DNA of 64,000 nt from Secundilactobacillus angelensis (GTDB lineage: Bacteria > Bacillota > Bacilli > Lactobacillales > Lactobacillaceae). Below, piece after piece: positions 36,580 to 46,780 of the stretch (positions are counted from its first letter, which is position 1; every line of letters begins with the position of its first letter). The notes beneath the pieces were generated by a model. It was not told the DNA's origin. It saw nothing but the letters and a program-made list of their open reading frames with translations, and ran no database searches. The stretch covers positions 29,018-93,017 of the forward strand of contig NZ_JAAXLJ010000008.1 of assembly GCF_012641075.1 (NCBI RefSeq), in the 5' to 3' direction. The position numbers and the translations under genes are program-made.

Positions 36580-38000
36580 GCGTTTCCTTTCCCATCATCT
36601 CTATGCCAGCGAGTTCCCTGTGGTGTATCTTCGAGAATAATTCCCTGGGCCTTCAACTGTTCGCGGATCTCGTCGCTACGCTCAAAGTTACGGTTCTTGC
36701 GAGCGGCTAACCGTTCATTAATCAACTTTTCGATACCATCGTCGTTGAGACTTTCTTTTTTGAACGCGATGCCAAAAATGTTCACTAATTCTGTCAAGGT
36801 CTTCAAAATGAAACTCAAACTATCTTCAAAGACCACTGGCCGTTCAGCGTAGACATTGCCTAATTTAGCCAATTCGTAGACTTGAGCAATCCCGTTTTGC
36901 ACGTTAAAATCATCGTCCATTTGATCAACAAAGTCAGCTTCGATCTGACGAATTTCCTGCTCGATTTTAGGATCATTGCCGGGTTCGGCATCCTTTAATC
37001 GATAATTAAGATTGTTAAATGCAGTCTGCAGGCGTTTCAAATTGTTAGCGGCATCATCCAAATTACCTTGAGTATACTGAATTGGCCGGCGGTACTGTGT
37101 CGTTGCCATGAAGAAACGAAGCACCTGAGGATTGACAGTCTTCAAAATATCGTGAACCGTCACAAAGTTGCCAAGTGACTTGCTCATTTTTTCGTTCTCA
37201 TCGCCCACCGTCACAAAACCATTGTGTAACCAGTAATTAGCAAACTTTTGTCCGGTTTTAGCTTCACTTTGAGCAATTTCGTTTTCATGGTGTGGGAAAG
37301 TTAAATCTTGGCCGCCGCCGTGAATATCGAAGGTATCGCCTAAGTATTTCGTCGACATCACTGAGCACTCAATATGCCAACCTGGACGACCTTTGCCCCA
37401 TGGGGAATCCCAAGAGATTTCATCCGCCTTAGCAGCCTTCCACAGCGCAAAGTCCACGGGATCTTCCTTCCGGTTGACCTCTTCTGGATCCGTATGCTGA
37501 CTGGCACCGACTTCCAGATCATCAATATTTTGGTGAGACAACTGACCATAATGAGCAAATTTACGGGCACGATAATAAACGTCGCCTTCCGATTCATAGC
37601 CATAACCCTTGGCAATTAGATCTTGAATAAAGTCGATGATATCCTTAATGTTTTCGGTCGCGCGTGGATGCTTGGTTGCTGGTTCGATGTTTAACGCCGT
37701 CGTGTCTTCCATAAATGCGGCAATAAACTTGTCTGCAATAGCTGGAACCGTGGTGTTGGCCTCTTTTGCCGCCTTAATCATCTTATCGTCAACATCCGTA
37801 AAGTTAGAAACGTATTTAACGTGGTAGCCCTTGTATTCGAAATACCGACGAATAGTATCAAATGCAATCGCACTGCGCGCATTGCCAATGTGAATGTAAT
37901 TATAGACGGTTGGCCCACAAACGTACATTTTTACAATTCCCGAAGTAATCGGGGTAAACACTTCTTTTTGTCGTGTAAGTGTGTTGAATACCTTAAGCAT
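36576..38000 (-). CDS. cysS: Cysteinyl-tRNA synthetase
   Basis: 474-residue class I synthetase. [17 protein letters not shown] (HIGN and zinc Cys), [10 protein letters not shown] and [13 protein letters not shown] zinc ligands, [15 protein letters not shown] at 38000 behind AGGAG. First gene of the cysS-mrnC-rlmB-yacP group. No T-box element was seen upstream. Confidence 0.98.
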   Translation of the reverse strand: MLKVFNTLTRQKEVFTPITSGIVKMYVCGPTVYNYIHIGNARSAIAFDTIRRYFEYKGYHVKYVSNFTDVDDKMIKAAKEANTTVPAIADKFIAAFMEDTTALNIEPATKHPRATENIKDIIDFIQDLIAKGYGYESEGDVYYRARKFAHYGQLSHQNIDDLEVGASQHTDPEEVNRKEDPVDFALWKAAKADEISWDSPWGKGRPGWHIECSVMSTKYLGDTFDIHGGGQDLTFPHHENEIAQSEAKTGQKFANYWLHNGFVTVGDENEKMSKSLGNFVTVHDILKTVNPQVLRFFMATTQYRRPIQYTQGNLDDAANNLKRLQTAFNNLNYRLKDAEPGNDPKIEQEIRQIEADFVDQMDDDFNVQNGIAQVYELAKLGNVYAERPVVFEDSLSFILKTLTELVNIFGIAFKKESLNDDGIEKLINERLAARKNRNFERSDEIREQLKAQGIILEDTPQGTRWHRDDGKGNA

Positions 38001-38135
38001 GTGGGAGCTCCTCTCTGATTAATCGTAAGTATATTTTATCATAATTAATCACCGTGCCCACAATTTTAGGGACATCATTACAAATTAATTAGACTTTCGC
38101 GCCTTACGATAACCCATTTTTGCCATTGAAACAAG

Positions 38136-38178
38136 AAAAGGGCTGATTGCAGATTCGCTTACCTGCAACCAAGCCCTC
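38136..38178 (-). terminator. Terminator after gltX
   Basis: Minus strand GAGGGCTTGGTTGCAG / CTGCAATCAGCCCTTTT with a 10-base loop, between gltX and cysS. Confidence 0.8.
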
Positions 38179-38195
38179 TAACGCGTTGATTAAGT

Positions 38196-39683
38196 TTAAT
38201 TCAATTGTGCCAAGGTTTGAGCGACATGCTCCAAGGTCTTGTCACGACCGACTAATTCGATTGATTCTGGTAATTCTGGTCCGTGCATTTCATGAGTAAC
38301 GGCAATTCGGATCGGCATCCAAAGCTTACGACCCTTGATACCAGTATCCTTTTGAATGGCTTTAATCGTTGCTAAAATCTGAACTTTATCAAAAATTGGC
38401 AACTGCTTGATCCGGTCAGAGAATTCTTTCAAAACAACTGGTGCTGTATCGTTGGAAATCTCATCTAAGGCTTCTCCACTGACTTTTTCAGGTTCTTCAA
38501 AGAAGACACTGGCCATGTCATTGATTTGAGCCATATAACTCATCTGTTGCTTGTATAAGTTGATCAACTGACGCGCCCACTCAAGGGTTTTAGCATCTGG
38601 ATTTTCGGCAATGTTACCAGCTGCAATCAATTGTTGTAAGGCTAAGTCAACAACCACGTCTTCATCAGAGGACTTAACGTACTGATTGTTGATCCATTCC
38701 AGCTTCTTCTTATCAAAAGTTGCCGGTGACTTGCTCAACCGCTTTTCATCATACATCTTGACGAATTCTTTCAGTGAGAAGATTTCGTCCTCGCCCACTG
38801 GTGACCAGCCAAGCAAAATGATGAAGTTCAAGAGTGCATCTGGCAGGTAACCTAACTTACGGTACTGCTCGATAAACTGTAGAACAGTCTCATCACGCTT
38901 AGATAACTTCTTACCAGTATCTTTACTAATAATCAGACTCATGTGGCCGAACTTAGGTGCATCCCAGCCAAACGCTTCATAAATCATCAGTTGCTTTGGT
39001 GTGTTGGCAACGTGATCATCACCACGGAAGACGTGTGAAATTTTCATCAAATGGTCGTCCAAGACAACCGCAAAATTATAGGTTGGAATGCCATCCGCTT
39101 TCACAATGACAAAGTCACCGCCAATGGTGTCAGAATCAAAGGAAACCTTGCCTTTGACCATATCATCCCAAGCATAAGTTTTGTGTTCTGGGACATGGAA
39201 TCGAATAACTGGCTTCAAGCCCTTAGCCTCGGCTTCAGCCATTTGAGCCTTGATCTCGTCGTCTGACATGCCCGCGTATTCATATTCATAATGGGGCATT
39301 TCGTGACGCGCACGTTGCGCTTCACGGTCAGCTTCAAGCTGTTCTTCAGTCCGGTAAGACTTGTAAGCCTTACCTTCATCCAACAACTGTTGAATGAATG
39401 GCTTGTAAATGTCAAACCGTTCTGATTGACGATAAGGACCGTAGTCACCTGGCTTATCAGGACCTTCATCCCAGTCTAAACCTAACCAACGCAGATTATC
39501 CAGTTGGCTCTTTTCACCATCGGCCACATTCCGTTTTGTATCAGTATCTTCGATTCGAATAATAAACTTACCCTTGTAGTGACGCGCAAACAAGTAATTA
39601 AATAGTGCTGTCCGTGCGTTACCGATATGCAAATGCCCAGTAGGACTAGGTGCATAACGAACGCGAATTGAATCATTTGCCAA
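38196..39683 (-). CDS. gltX: Glutamyl-tRNA synthetase
   Basis: 495-residue class I synthetase. [22 protein letters not shown] (HIGH-type motif), [22 protein letters not shown] (KMSKS). The start is TTG at 39683; the frame is open eight codons further to another TTG. In many lactobacilli it is non-discriminating and also charges tRNA-Gln; the presence of gatCAB cannot be checked here. Confidence 0.97.
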   Translation of the reverse strand: MANDSIRVRYAPSPTGHLHIGNARTALFNYLFARHYKGKFIIRIEDTDTKRNVADGEKSQLDNLRWLGLDWDEGPDKPGDYGPYRQSERFDIYKPFIQQLLDEGKAYKSYRTEEQLEADREAQRARHEMPHYEYEYAGMSDDEIKAQMAEAEAKGLKPVIRFHVPEHKTYAWDDMVKGKVSFDSDTIGGDFVIVKADGIPTYNFAVVLDDHLMKISHVFRGDDHVANTPKQLMIYEAFGWDAPKFGHMSLIISKDTGKKLSKRDETVLQFIEQYRKLGYLPDALLNFIILLGWSPVGEDEIFSLKEFVKMYDEKRLSKSPATFDKKKLEWINNQYVKSSDEDVVVDLALQQLIAAGNIAENPDAKTLEWARQLINLYKQQMSYMAQINDMASVFFEEPEKVSGEALDEISNDTAPVVLKEFSDRIKQLPIFDKVQILATIKAIQKDTGIKGRKLWMPIRIAVTHEMHGPELPESIELVGRDKTLEHVAQTLAQLN

Positions 39684-39724
39684 TATTAATTCCGCCTCTT
39701 TCAAAATAGTTCGATTTGAAACTT

Positions 39725-39765
39725 CCTTTGTCCGTCAACAAAGGGACACACCGATCGATGCATCC
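39725..39765 (-). promoter_or_regulatory. Two adjacent hairpins in the gltX leader
   Basis: CCTTTGT / ACAAAGG (39725-39744) and, sharing bases with it, GGGACACA / TGCATCCC (39742-39765, with G-U pairs). They share the GGG, so they may be alternatives. No T-box sequence is present. Confidence 0.4.
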
Positions 39766-39856
39766 CCTATTTGACGAACACACTTCATACAGTGTTTCAG
39801 TGTACCAAACAATCGACATCTTTTTAAGTGTACAATGGAACCTCTGAAAAGAAAAG

Positions 39857-41032
39857 TTAGTTCGACTTCTTATTATTATTTTTTTGCTTAGCCGTGCTGT
39901 TCCGACCGACATGCTCGTTTTCTTCATTGATTTCATGCGTTGAGTGGGCTGGCTTGGCAAAGATCATCCGGCCAGCATCCGTTTGAATCGCTGAAGTAAC
40001 GATGACATCTAAGTGTTCATTCAGATAGTAGCGACCGTCTTCAACCACGACCATGGTCCCATCATCCAGATAGGCAACCCCTTGCTGACGCTCAGTTCCG
40101 TTCTTAACGACCATGACATCCAGGTGTTCGCCCGGGATGACACGTGGCTTCAATGCGTTTGCTAAAGCGTTGATATTAAGCACTTGAACCTTCTGAAATT
40201 CAATTACTTTATTCAAATTATAGTCATTGGTGACAATCACACCATTGACTTCTTTAGCCAACCGAATCAACTTGCTATCAACCTCGGAAATATCATCGTA
40301 ATCACCCTCATACATTTCAACGGGAATGATGTTTTCCTCACGAAGTTTATTCAAGATATCCAGACCTCGACGGCCACGAACTCGCTTAATACTATCGCTG
40401 GAATCAGCAATGTATTGCAACTCGTAGAGCACAAAGTTAGGAACTAACAACGTGCCTTCAATAAAACCGGTCTTAACCAGATCATAGATTCGACCATCAA
40501 TTAAAATGTTGGTATCCAAAATTTTATAGTGGTGATAGTTATCATCAATTGGTCGATCAATAATACTTTCACTATCGTCCGCATTTTTCTTGGTCCGAAA
40601 TGAAAATAGCTTCCGCCATTCCTCCCGCTTGGTTGTTCCCAATCGAAAGCCCAAATAGCCAAATAAGATCATTAAAATAATTGGTACAAGGCCCCCAAGA
40701 ATTGGAGAATCAAGCCGGTATAATGGTGTCGAAATCAATATTGCTAGGATCAACCCAATAATGGTTGAGACGCTTCCAAACAATAAATAAGAAGGACTCT
40801 TCGAAGTCAGTGACTTTTCGAATCGATTAATTAAGCGCTCGATGTAACCTGAAAAAATAAGGGATAATAGCCATAACACTAGCGCCCCGATAACCGCATT
40901 GACGATCTCGTTGTTAAACCAGGTACGGTTGGTGTAGCCAAATCCCGCCCAAATCAACGGAATATAGGCTGCGCCAAGCCCTAATCCGATAAATGCGAAA
41001 ATGACTTGAATAATTGCTCTTTTTTTGTTCAA
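39857..41032 (-). CDS. yacL: PIN/TRAM domain membrane protein (YacL family)
   Basis: 391 residues: four membrane segments in the first 120 residues, a PIN nuclease domain from about 160 (HYKILDTNILIDGRIYDLVK, VIVTNDYNLNKVIEFQ) and a TRAM domain from about 285, then an Asn/Lys-rich tail. Function unknown, probably RNA-related. The start is TTG at 41032, eight bases after GGAGG. It follows radA, as in Bacillus. Confidence 0.92.
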   Translation of the reverse strand: MNKKRAIIQVIFAFIGLGLGAAYIPLIWAGFGYTNRTWFNNEIVNAVIGALVLWLLSLIFSGYIERLINRFEKSLTSKSPSYLLFGSVSTIIGLILAILISTPLYRLDSPILGGLVPIILMILFGYLGFRLGTTKREEWRKLFSFRTKKNADDSESIIDRPIDDNYHHYKILDTNILIDGRIYDLVKTGFIEGTLLVPNFVLYELQYIADSSDSIKRVRGRRGLDILNKLREENIIPVEMYEGDYDDISEVDSKLIRLAKEVNGVIVTNDYNLNKVIEFQKVQVLNINALANALKPRVIPGEHLDVMVVKNGTERQQGVAYLDDGTMVVVEDGRYYLNEHLDVIVTSAIQTDAGRMIFAKPAHSTHEINEENEHVGRNSTAKQKNNNKKSN

Positions 41033-41052
41033 ATAATTCACCTCCAAATCCA

Positions 41053-42426
41053 TTAAGCTAAAATTTTATGCAGTGCCTCTCCAAGTGTTGCCACCCCAAT
41101 AACTTCAATGTCCGTTGGCGCGGTCCAATCCTTCAAGTTGTTTTTAGGAATGTAGATTCGTTTAAAGCCAAGCTTAGACGCTTCCTTGACACGATCTTCC
41201 ACTCGGTTGACCCGGCGAACTTCACCAGTCAGCCCAATTTCACCCACATAACACTCATTAGGATTGGTTCCTTTGTCACGGTATGAGCTGGCAATGCTGA
41301 TAGCTAACGCCAAATCGATTGCTGGTTCATCCAACTTGACACCACCAGCAGCCTTCAAATAGGCATCCTGATTTTGCAGCATCAGGTTGGCCCGCTTCTC
41401 CAGTACTGCCATGATCAATGATACTCGGTTTCGGTCAAGACCGGAAGCGGTTCGCTGAGCATTACCAAAAACAGAAGGTGTCAGTAAAGCCTGAATCTCA
41501 ACCAGAATTGGTCGGGTCCCTTCCATGGAAACCACAATCGCTGAACCAGTTGCATCCTTTAACCGTTCCTCTAAGAAAATTTCAGACGGATTTTTAACTT
41601 CTTTTAACCCATCTGCCTGCATTTCAAAGATACCTAGTTCATTAGTGGATCCAAACCGGTTCTTGACGGCACGTAAAATTCGGTACGTATGGTGCAGATC
41701 ACCTTCAAAGTAAAGCACAGTATCCACCATATGTTCCAAAACTTTCGGTCCGGCAATAGCGCCACCCTTAGTCACGTGACCTACAACAAAGATGGTAACG
41801 CCCTGAGACTTAGCAATACGCATCAGTTCAGCAGTCACTTGACGAATCTGTGAGACCGAGCCGATTGCCGAAGTAATTTCCGGTTCAGACATGGTCTGAA
41901 CGGAATCAATCACGACATAGTCTGGTTTCATTTCATTGATGTTAGTCCGAATTCGACTCATATCGGTTTCAGGATACAAATAAAGGTTATCACTTGCGAC
42001 CCCTAAACGATTAGCACGCATTTTAATTTGGTTAGCACTTTCCTCACCAGAAACGTAGAGTACCTTACCGCCAGTCTGACTCAACTGTCCGGAAACTTGC
42101 AGCAGTAACGTTGATTTACCAATCCCAGGATCCCCACCGATTAAAACTAGCGAACCGGGCACAACACCACCGCCAAGTACTCGGTTTAGTTCACCCAGCT
42201 GGGTTTTGACTCGGGGCTCTTTTTGCATCGAAACGGCGGCTAACTTTTCTGGCTTAGTCACTGCGCCACCGCTAAAACTGGTTGCCGTCTTTGCTGAGGT
42301 GGTCGAAGGTGCAATCACTTCTTCAACAAAGGTGTTCCACTTACCGCAGTTTGGGCAGCGACCCAAAAATCTGGGCGCCTGATAACCGCATTCTTGACAG
42401 ACAAACTGTGTCTTCTCTTTCGCCAA
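41053..42426 (-). CDS. radA: DNA repair/recombination helicase RadA
   Basis: 457 residues: zinc finger ([18 protein letters not shown]), RecA-like ATPase with Walker [13 protein letters not shown], the RadA motif [11 protein letters not shown], and a Lon-like C-terminal domain. RadA helps branch migration during recombination and transformation. The start is a TTG at 42426 (AAAGGA nine bases upstream) in place of the TTG at 42435. Confidence 0.96.
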   Translation of the reverse strand: MAKEKTQFVCQECGYQAPRFLGRCPNCGKWNTFVEEVIAPSTTSAKTATSFSGGAVTKPEKLAAVSMQKEPRVKTQLGELNRVLGGGVVPGSLVLIGGDPGIGKSTLLLQVSGQLSQTGGKVLYVSGEESANQIKMRANRLGVASDNLYLYPETDMSRIRTNINEMKPDYVVIDSVQTMSEPEITSAIGSVSQIRQVTAELMRIAKSQGVTIFVVGHVTKGGAIAGPKVLEHMVDTVLYFEGDLHHTYRILRAVKNRFGSTNELGIFEMQADGLKEVKNPSEIFLEERLKDATGSAIVVSMEGTRPILVEIQALLTPSVFGNAQRTASGLDRNRVSLIMAVLEKRANLMLQNQDAYLKAAGGVKLDEPAIDLALAISIASSYRDKGTNPNECYVGEIGLTGEVRRVNRVEDRVKEASKLGFKRIYIPKNNLKDWTAPTDIEVIGVATLGEALHKILA

Positions 42427-42534
42427 TCGTTTCAATCCTTTCTGGTAAACTTTGACTAATACTAACCAATCTTATTTTAGCATAGTCTTGACCTTTTGAA
42501 GTCTCAGACTATTGAGCTTAAATTCTTTTTAATA

Positions 42535-43071
42535 TTACTTACCCGAGGAACCAAATCCACCCTGGCGCTCCTGTTGCGGTTTGTGTTCGCCATCAGCGGT
42601 CAGGTATTGCATGAAAATGCCTTGCCCAATGCGGTCCCCTTTAGCAACTACGGCATCCGTAAGCCCAAAGTTCAGCACTTGCATAAAAATTTCGCCCTCA
42701 TTGCTGTCATTATTATAATAGTCAGCGTCAATCACGCCGATTCCATTAGGAATAACTAGGCTCCGCTTTAGCGGGTTACTAGATCGGTTAGCTAAGATGA
42801 GCACCTCATCATCACCCATGTAGGCTTTGATCCCAGTAGGAATTAAAAATGGTTTAAGAATTTTTTTCGCTTTCTTAGCTGTTTCATTATCCACTTCGGT
42901 TTCGTGGCGAATGGCCCACAATACTTTTAAAAAGTCTAATTTCCAAATACTGGGCACTTTAAAGTCCACTGCACTCTCAAAATCATAACCAGCAGCCCGT
43001 TTAGTGGTGCGGTATGGGAGATGCAGTCCTTCATTAGCGTACGAAGAAACAATTTCAAACCCTCGTGTCAT
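42535..43071 (-). CDS. dut: dUTP diphosphatase
   Basis: 178 residues, trimeric dUTPase fold: AAGYDFESA, ANRSSNPLKRSLVIPNGIGVIDADYY, GDRIGQGIFMQYL and RQGGFGSSGK (motif 5). It has an insert between the first strands (about residues 45-75), longer than the 150-residue form but common in lactobacilli. ATG at 43071 behind GGGGAG. Divergent from pepC. Confidence 0.94.
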   Translation of the reverse strand: MTRGFEIVSSYANEGLHLPYRTTKRAAGYDFESAVDFKVPSIWKLDFLKVLWAIRHETEVDNETAKKAKKILKPFLIPTGIKAYMGDDEVLILANRSSNPLKRSLVIPNGIGVIDADYYNNDSNEGEIFMQVLNFGLTDAVVAKGDRIGQGIFMQYLTADGEHKPQQERQGGFGSSGK

Positions 43072-43158
43072 ATCATTCTCCCCTTTCATGCATGTGTTTT
43101 ATCTTACACTATAAAGTGGCTGGAAAACACCCCAAAAGTTACTCATAGTAAGCTCACT

Positions 43159-43170
43159 TTTACCGGTAAA
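43159..43170. promoter_or_regulatory. Perfect palindrome in the dut/pepC divergent region
   Basis: TTTACCGGTAAA, a 12-base perfect palindrome, six bases before a TACAAT (43176-43181) that may be the pepC -10. Possible operator; regulator unknown. Confidence 0.35.
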
Positions 43171-43214
43171 TGTTGTACAATAATGACTATTGAACGAGAA
43201 GGAGTGTGATTCAT

Positions 43215-44558
43215 TTGAGTAATGATAAAACAGCTGCAATCAGCAGTGATCAGATTACCCGTTATCAGACTTTATTTAACGACCGTAAAGATGCCAAAGT
43301 GGTGGAACGTGCCGTTTCCCACCAAGGCATTCTAGCTACCAGTGCCGATTTTGCTTCCGACACTGATATGACCCCGGTTTTTTCGATTGAATTGGATACT
43401 GGGAAAGTTGCCAATCAAAAGCAAAGTGGCCGTTGCTGGATGTTTGCCGCGTTAAACACCATGCGTCATCATCTTGCTGACCTCTTCGATCTTAGCGATT
43501 TTGAACTCTCCCAAAACTACACTAATTTCTGGGATAAATTCGAAAAAGCGAACTACTTTTATCAAAATGTTCTGAATACAGCTGACCAGCCATTGACCAG
43601 TCGTAAGGTGGCCTTTCTCATGGCGACACCACAACAGGATGGCGGTCAGTGGGACATGCTATGCGCCATCATCGAAAAGTATGGTATCGTGCCAAAGTCA
43701 GTTATGCCAGAAACCTACAATAGTTCCAAGTCCAGTGAACTAAACAGTACTTTGAACAAGAAGTTGCGTAAGGATGCTGTCACTCTTCGTGATTTAACGG
43801 CTAAAGGTGCCAGCGCTGATGAAATTGCAGCTGCTCGCGACAAGATGCTGGGCGAAGTTTACCGGCTGCTTTGCTACACCCTGGGTGAACCCGCACAGAA
43901 ATTTGATTTCGAATATCGCGATGATGACAAGAACTACCATATCGACCGTGGTTTAACACCGAAGTCATTTTACGATAAATACGTTGGTTGGAACTTAACC
44001 GACTACGTTTCTATCATCAATTCCCCAACTTCAGACAAGCCTTATAACAAGACCTATACCGTTGAAATGCTTGGTAACGTTGTGGGCGGCCGTGAAGTCA
44101 AACACTTAAACGTCACCATGGACGACTTCAAACAACTCGCAATTGCACAGTTAAAAGATGGCCAAAGCGTTTGGTTTGGCTGTGACGTTGGTCAAAGCTC
44201 CGACCGTCAAAAGGGGATTATGGACACAAACACTTATAAAAAGAACGAGTTGCTGGACATGGACCTTTCCATGACAAAAGCAGAACGCTTGGATTATGGT
44301 GAAAGTTTGATGACCCACGCCATGGTCATTACTGGCGTTGACTTGGTTGATGGCAAACCAACTAAGTGGAAAGTTGAAAATTCTTGGGGTGAAAAAGTCG
44401 GTACAAAAGGCTACTTCGTGATGAGCGATAGTTGGATGGAAGAATATTGCTACCAAGTTGTCGTGAACAAAAAATATTTGACCCCAGAACTGCGTGAGGC
44501 CCAAGCAGAAACACCAACTGTATTAGCACCATGGGATCCAATGGGTGCTTTAGCATAG
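43215..44558 (+). CDS. pepC: Aminopeptidase C (bleomycin hydrolase family)
   Basis: 447-residue papain-like cysteine peptidase that removes N-terminal residues from peptides in the cytosol. Active-site Cys74 in QKQSGRCWMFAALN, His in THAMVITGVDLVDG, Asn in KVENSWGEK. The start is TTG at 43215, ten bases after GGAG; the GTG at 43206 is too close to that site. Followed by a very long hairpin. Confidence 0.96.
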   Translation: MSNDKTAAISSDQITRYQTLFNDRKDAKVVERAVSHQGILATSADFASDTDMTPVFSIELDTGKVANQKQSGRCWMFAALNTMRHHLADLFDLSDFELSQNYTNFWDKFEKANYFYQNVLNTADQPLTSRKVAFLMATPQQDGGQWDMLCAIIEKYGIVPKSVMPETYNSSKSSELNSTLNKKLRKDAVTLRDLTAKGASADEIAAARDKMLGEVYRLLCYTLGEPAQKFDFEYRDDDKNYHIDRGLTPKSFYDKYVGWNLTDYVSIINSPTSDKPYNKTYTVEMLGNVVGGREVKHLNVTMDDFKQLAIAQLKDGQSVWFGCDVGQSSDRQKGIMDTNTYKKNELLDMDLSMTKAERLDYGESLMTHAMVITGVDLVDGKPTKWKVENSWGEKVGTKGYFVMSDSWMEEYCYQVVVNKKYLTPELREAQAETPTVLAPWDPMGALA

Positions 44559-44565
44559 AGTGTGA

Positions 44566-44669
44566 AGGTAGGCGCTTAGAGACTGGAGCGTAAGTTAAAA
44601 GGAACGTGAAACAGGCGCTTTTACCTGTTTCACGTTCCTTTTTGCTTACGTGCAAGTCTCTGCCTACCT
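44566..44669. repeat. 104-base imperfect palindrome after pepC
   Basis: Inner stem of 19 perfect pairs AAAAGGAACGTGAAACAGG (44597-44615) / CCTGTTTCACGTTCCTTTT with an eight-base loop; outer arms AGGTAGGC, AGAGACT and CGTAAG pair with CTTACG, AGTCTCT and GCCTACCT with small bulges. Works as a bidirectional terminator for pepC and gpmA, but is far longer than the others here. Confidence 0.85.
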
Positions 44670-44734
44670 GAACACGTTTTTGACATGATTGTTAGGAACT
44701 CACTAAAGGGCAACTCCCCCGGCAAGTTTCCCTA

Positions 44735-45409
44735 CTACGCCTTCAATACTTCTTTATTGATCACGTTTAATTTCCCGTCAAAGTCATAAACAATTGGCTC
44801 ACCATTGGGAACCTCTAAATGGTCAATATCAGAATCGCTAATCCGATCGATATATTTGATCAGCGCTCTTAAAGTACTACCATGAGCAACCACTAATTGA
44901 TTACGACCATCCAATAACCGTGGTGCAATTTCATCTTGCCAATACGGCATCAGGCGATCGTATGCCATTTCAAGACTTTCTCCGCGAGGTTCGGTAACAC
45001 CCAAGGGAATGTAACGCGGATCTTGATCCGGTTGTGCCAACAACGGCGGTACAACGTGGTAACTGCGGCGCCAAAGCTTGAACTGTTTCTCACCAACTTC
45101 AGCTTTAACCGCGGCTTTCTTCTTTCCTCGCAACGCACCATAGTGCCGTTCATTAAGGCGCCAGGACTTTGTCACCGGGATGTAAAGCTGATCGATTTCC
45201 TCCAGCACAATGTTGGCCGTCATAATTGCCCGTTTTAACATTGAGGTATGCAAATGATCAAACTGCAAGCCCGTCTCTTTGATGACTTTACCAGCTTGAT
45301 GGGCTTGCGTTATCCCCTTTTCTGTCAGCGAGACATCACTCCAGCCAGTAAAAACGCCATCCCGGTTGGCCTGACTTTCACCATGACGCAAAATGACTAA
45401 TTTAACCAT
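44735..45409 (-). CDS. gpmA: 2,3-bisphosphoglycerate-dependent phosphoglycerate mutase, divergent copy
   Basis: 224 residues, histidine phosphatase fold: [20 protein letters not shown] (phospho-His), LNERHYGAL and [12 protein letters not shown] (second His). Interconverts 3- and 2-phosphoglycerate in glycolysis. The usual HYGALQGLNK segment reads [10 protein letters not shown] and the next stretch is also changed, so this may be a second copy next to a canonical gpmA elsewhere. Confidence 0.9.
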   Translation of the reverse strand: MVKLVILRHGESQANRDGVFTGWSDVSLTEKGITQAHQAGKVIKETGLQFDHLHTSMLKRAIMTANIVLEEIDQLYIPVTKSWRLNERHYGALRGKKKAAVKAEVGEKQFKLWRRSYHVVPPLLAQPDQDPRYIPLGVTEPRGESLEMAYDRLMPYWQDEIAPRLLDGRNQLVVAHGSTLRALIKYIDRISDSDIDHLEVPNGEPIVYDFDGKLNVINKEVLKA

Positions 45410-45470
45410 AAAACTGTTCCTCTCTTCTCATGCTCTTTCATTCACATACCAGTATATCACCGGCGCTGAA

Positions 45471-45514
45471 TACAATAAAGGGACCTCGATAAAAGCCGAG
45501 GTCCCTTTATTGTA
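45471..45514 (-). terminator. Terminator after the AEC transporter gene
   Basis: TACAATAAAGGGACCTCG / CGAGGTCCCTTTATTGTA, 18 perfect pairs with an eight-base loop, directly after the stop codon. Confidence 0.9.
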
Positions 45515-46468
45515 TTAATGAGAAGCATTCAACAGTAGCATCAAAATCGGAATAACTAACAAACTCAATAGCGTTGATTCAGTCACCATTACGGCAGCAA
45601 AGCTGGAATCTGCACCATAAAGTTTCGACACAACGGGGGCGTTAGTCATCACCGGCATAGCTGACTGAATAATGAAGACTTGTTTCATCATCATTGGCAT
45701 TCCAGTAGGTAACACCAAAAGTGCCATTAAAGCGGGCGCAAGGATAAAGCGACCAAGCAGAATTCCTAGACTACCACGATTAATCGTGAGGTCCCGGAAA
45801 TCAACGTTGGCAATCGCAATCCCAATAAAGATCATTGACAGTGGTACCGTCAACCCACCAATGTAATTTAAATCAGCCATAATAAATTGAGGCAGTTGAA
45901 TCTTTAGTAACACCAACACCACCCCAACCATAAAACCAAGTAGCGGCGGTGAAAAAACCTTTTTGAGGGTTTGACTCAAACTAAAGTGATAGTCGCCTTC
46001 CCCATCCCGCTGAATCAGGTAAACGCCGAGGGTCCAAAAAATTGTTGTGTTAGCCATGTAGTAAACCAGCACGTACGGCAAACTTTTAGCGGCACCAAAC
46101 AACGCGACATTGACGGGCAAACCGACAAACACCGTATTTGAATTAAAAAACATGGATTCAAAAAGTCCCCGATGACTTTTTCTAATATGTAGAACTTTCG
46201 CGACAATAATTGAAACGACAAATAAGATCATCATTGAGGCTACTGGAAATCGCAAGTCAGGTAGCGTTTCAACCAACCGCTTGAACGTAAACTTGCTCGT
46301 AATGGTGTATGCCATGTATGCGGGTAAGGCAACCTGGGTAACTAACCGGGCAATCAGTTTACTGGCTGATTCGTTAAACCAGCCGAGATTAGTTAGAAGG
46401 TAACCTAACGCAATCATTAAAAGAATTTCAACCACGCCCGCAACACTTCGGGCGAACAAAAGCAACAT
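45515..46468 (-). CDS. AEC family transporter (auxin efflux carrier type, malate-permease-like)
   Basis: 317 residues with about ten hydrophobic segments, five on each side of a polar centre; FNSNTVFVGLPVNVALFG and QSAMPVMTNAPVVSKLYG are the two inverted-repeat crossover motifs. Bacterial relatives move malate or other organic acids; the substrate here is not known. Monocistronic, divergent from the LCP gene. Confidence 0.85.
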   Translation of the reverse strand: MLLLFARSVAGVVEILLMIALGYLLTNLGWFNESASKLIARLVTQVALPAYMAYTITSKFTFKRLVETLPDLRFPVASMMILFVVSIIVAKVLHIRKSHRGLFESMFFNSNTVFVGLPVNVALFGAAKSLPYVLVYYMANTTIFWTLGVYLIQRDGEGDYHFSLSQTLKKVFSPPLLGFMVGVVLVLLKIQLPQFIMADLNYIGGLTVPLSMIFIGIAIANVDFRDLTINRGSLGILLGRFILAPALMALLVLPTGMPMMMKQVFIIQSAMPVMTNAPVVSKLYGADSSFAAVMVTESTLLSLLVIPILMLLLNASH

Positions 46469-46717
46469 TGTGTAATATACCTTCTTTCACATCAAAAATT
46501 AATATTTATTATAGCATAATTCTCGAACGTTGACTTCACAACTCTATTAATCTGAGTGTTGCTTGGCAAAAAAATAGACAGAGCAATACGCTGACTTGTC
46601 GCATTTTAAGCTTTTCTTCATTAGGAGGTTTACGGGAACCATTATTTGTGATGTAATAGTACAGTTAGGCAGGAAAATGCCGCTATTTTTTAAATTCAAC
46701 TTAAACTTCATGAGAGA

Positions 46718-46748
46718 TTAACACGACCTAAAATAATAGTTTTATAAT
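46718..46748 (+). promoter_or_regulatory. Candidate promoter of the LCP gene
   Basis: -35 TTAACA (46718-46723), 19-base spacer, -10 TATAAT (46743-46748). The remaining gene-free stretch (46469-46717) is A/T-rich and shows no RNA or operator I can name. Confidence 0.5.
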
Positions 46749-46780
46749 ACAGAGAGATTTTACAAAGGCGAGGGGAACTT

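Noticed and set aside
38001..38195. Possible T-box riboswitch before cysS
   Set aside because: The conserved T-box sequence AGGGTGGTACCGCG is absent on the minus strand; only the gltX terminator is seen.
46618..46740. Strong AGGAGG followed by a short open frame upstream of the LCP gene
   Set aside because: No ATG, GTG or TTG at a useful distance in an open frame; GTG and TTG there run into stops at once.
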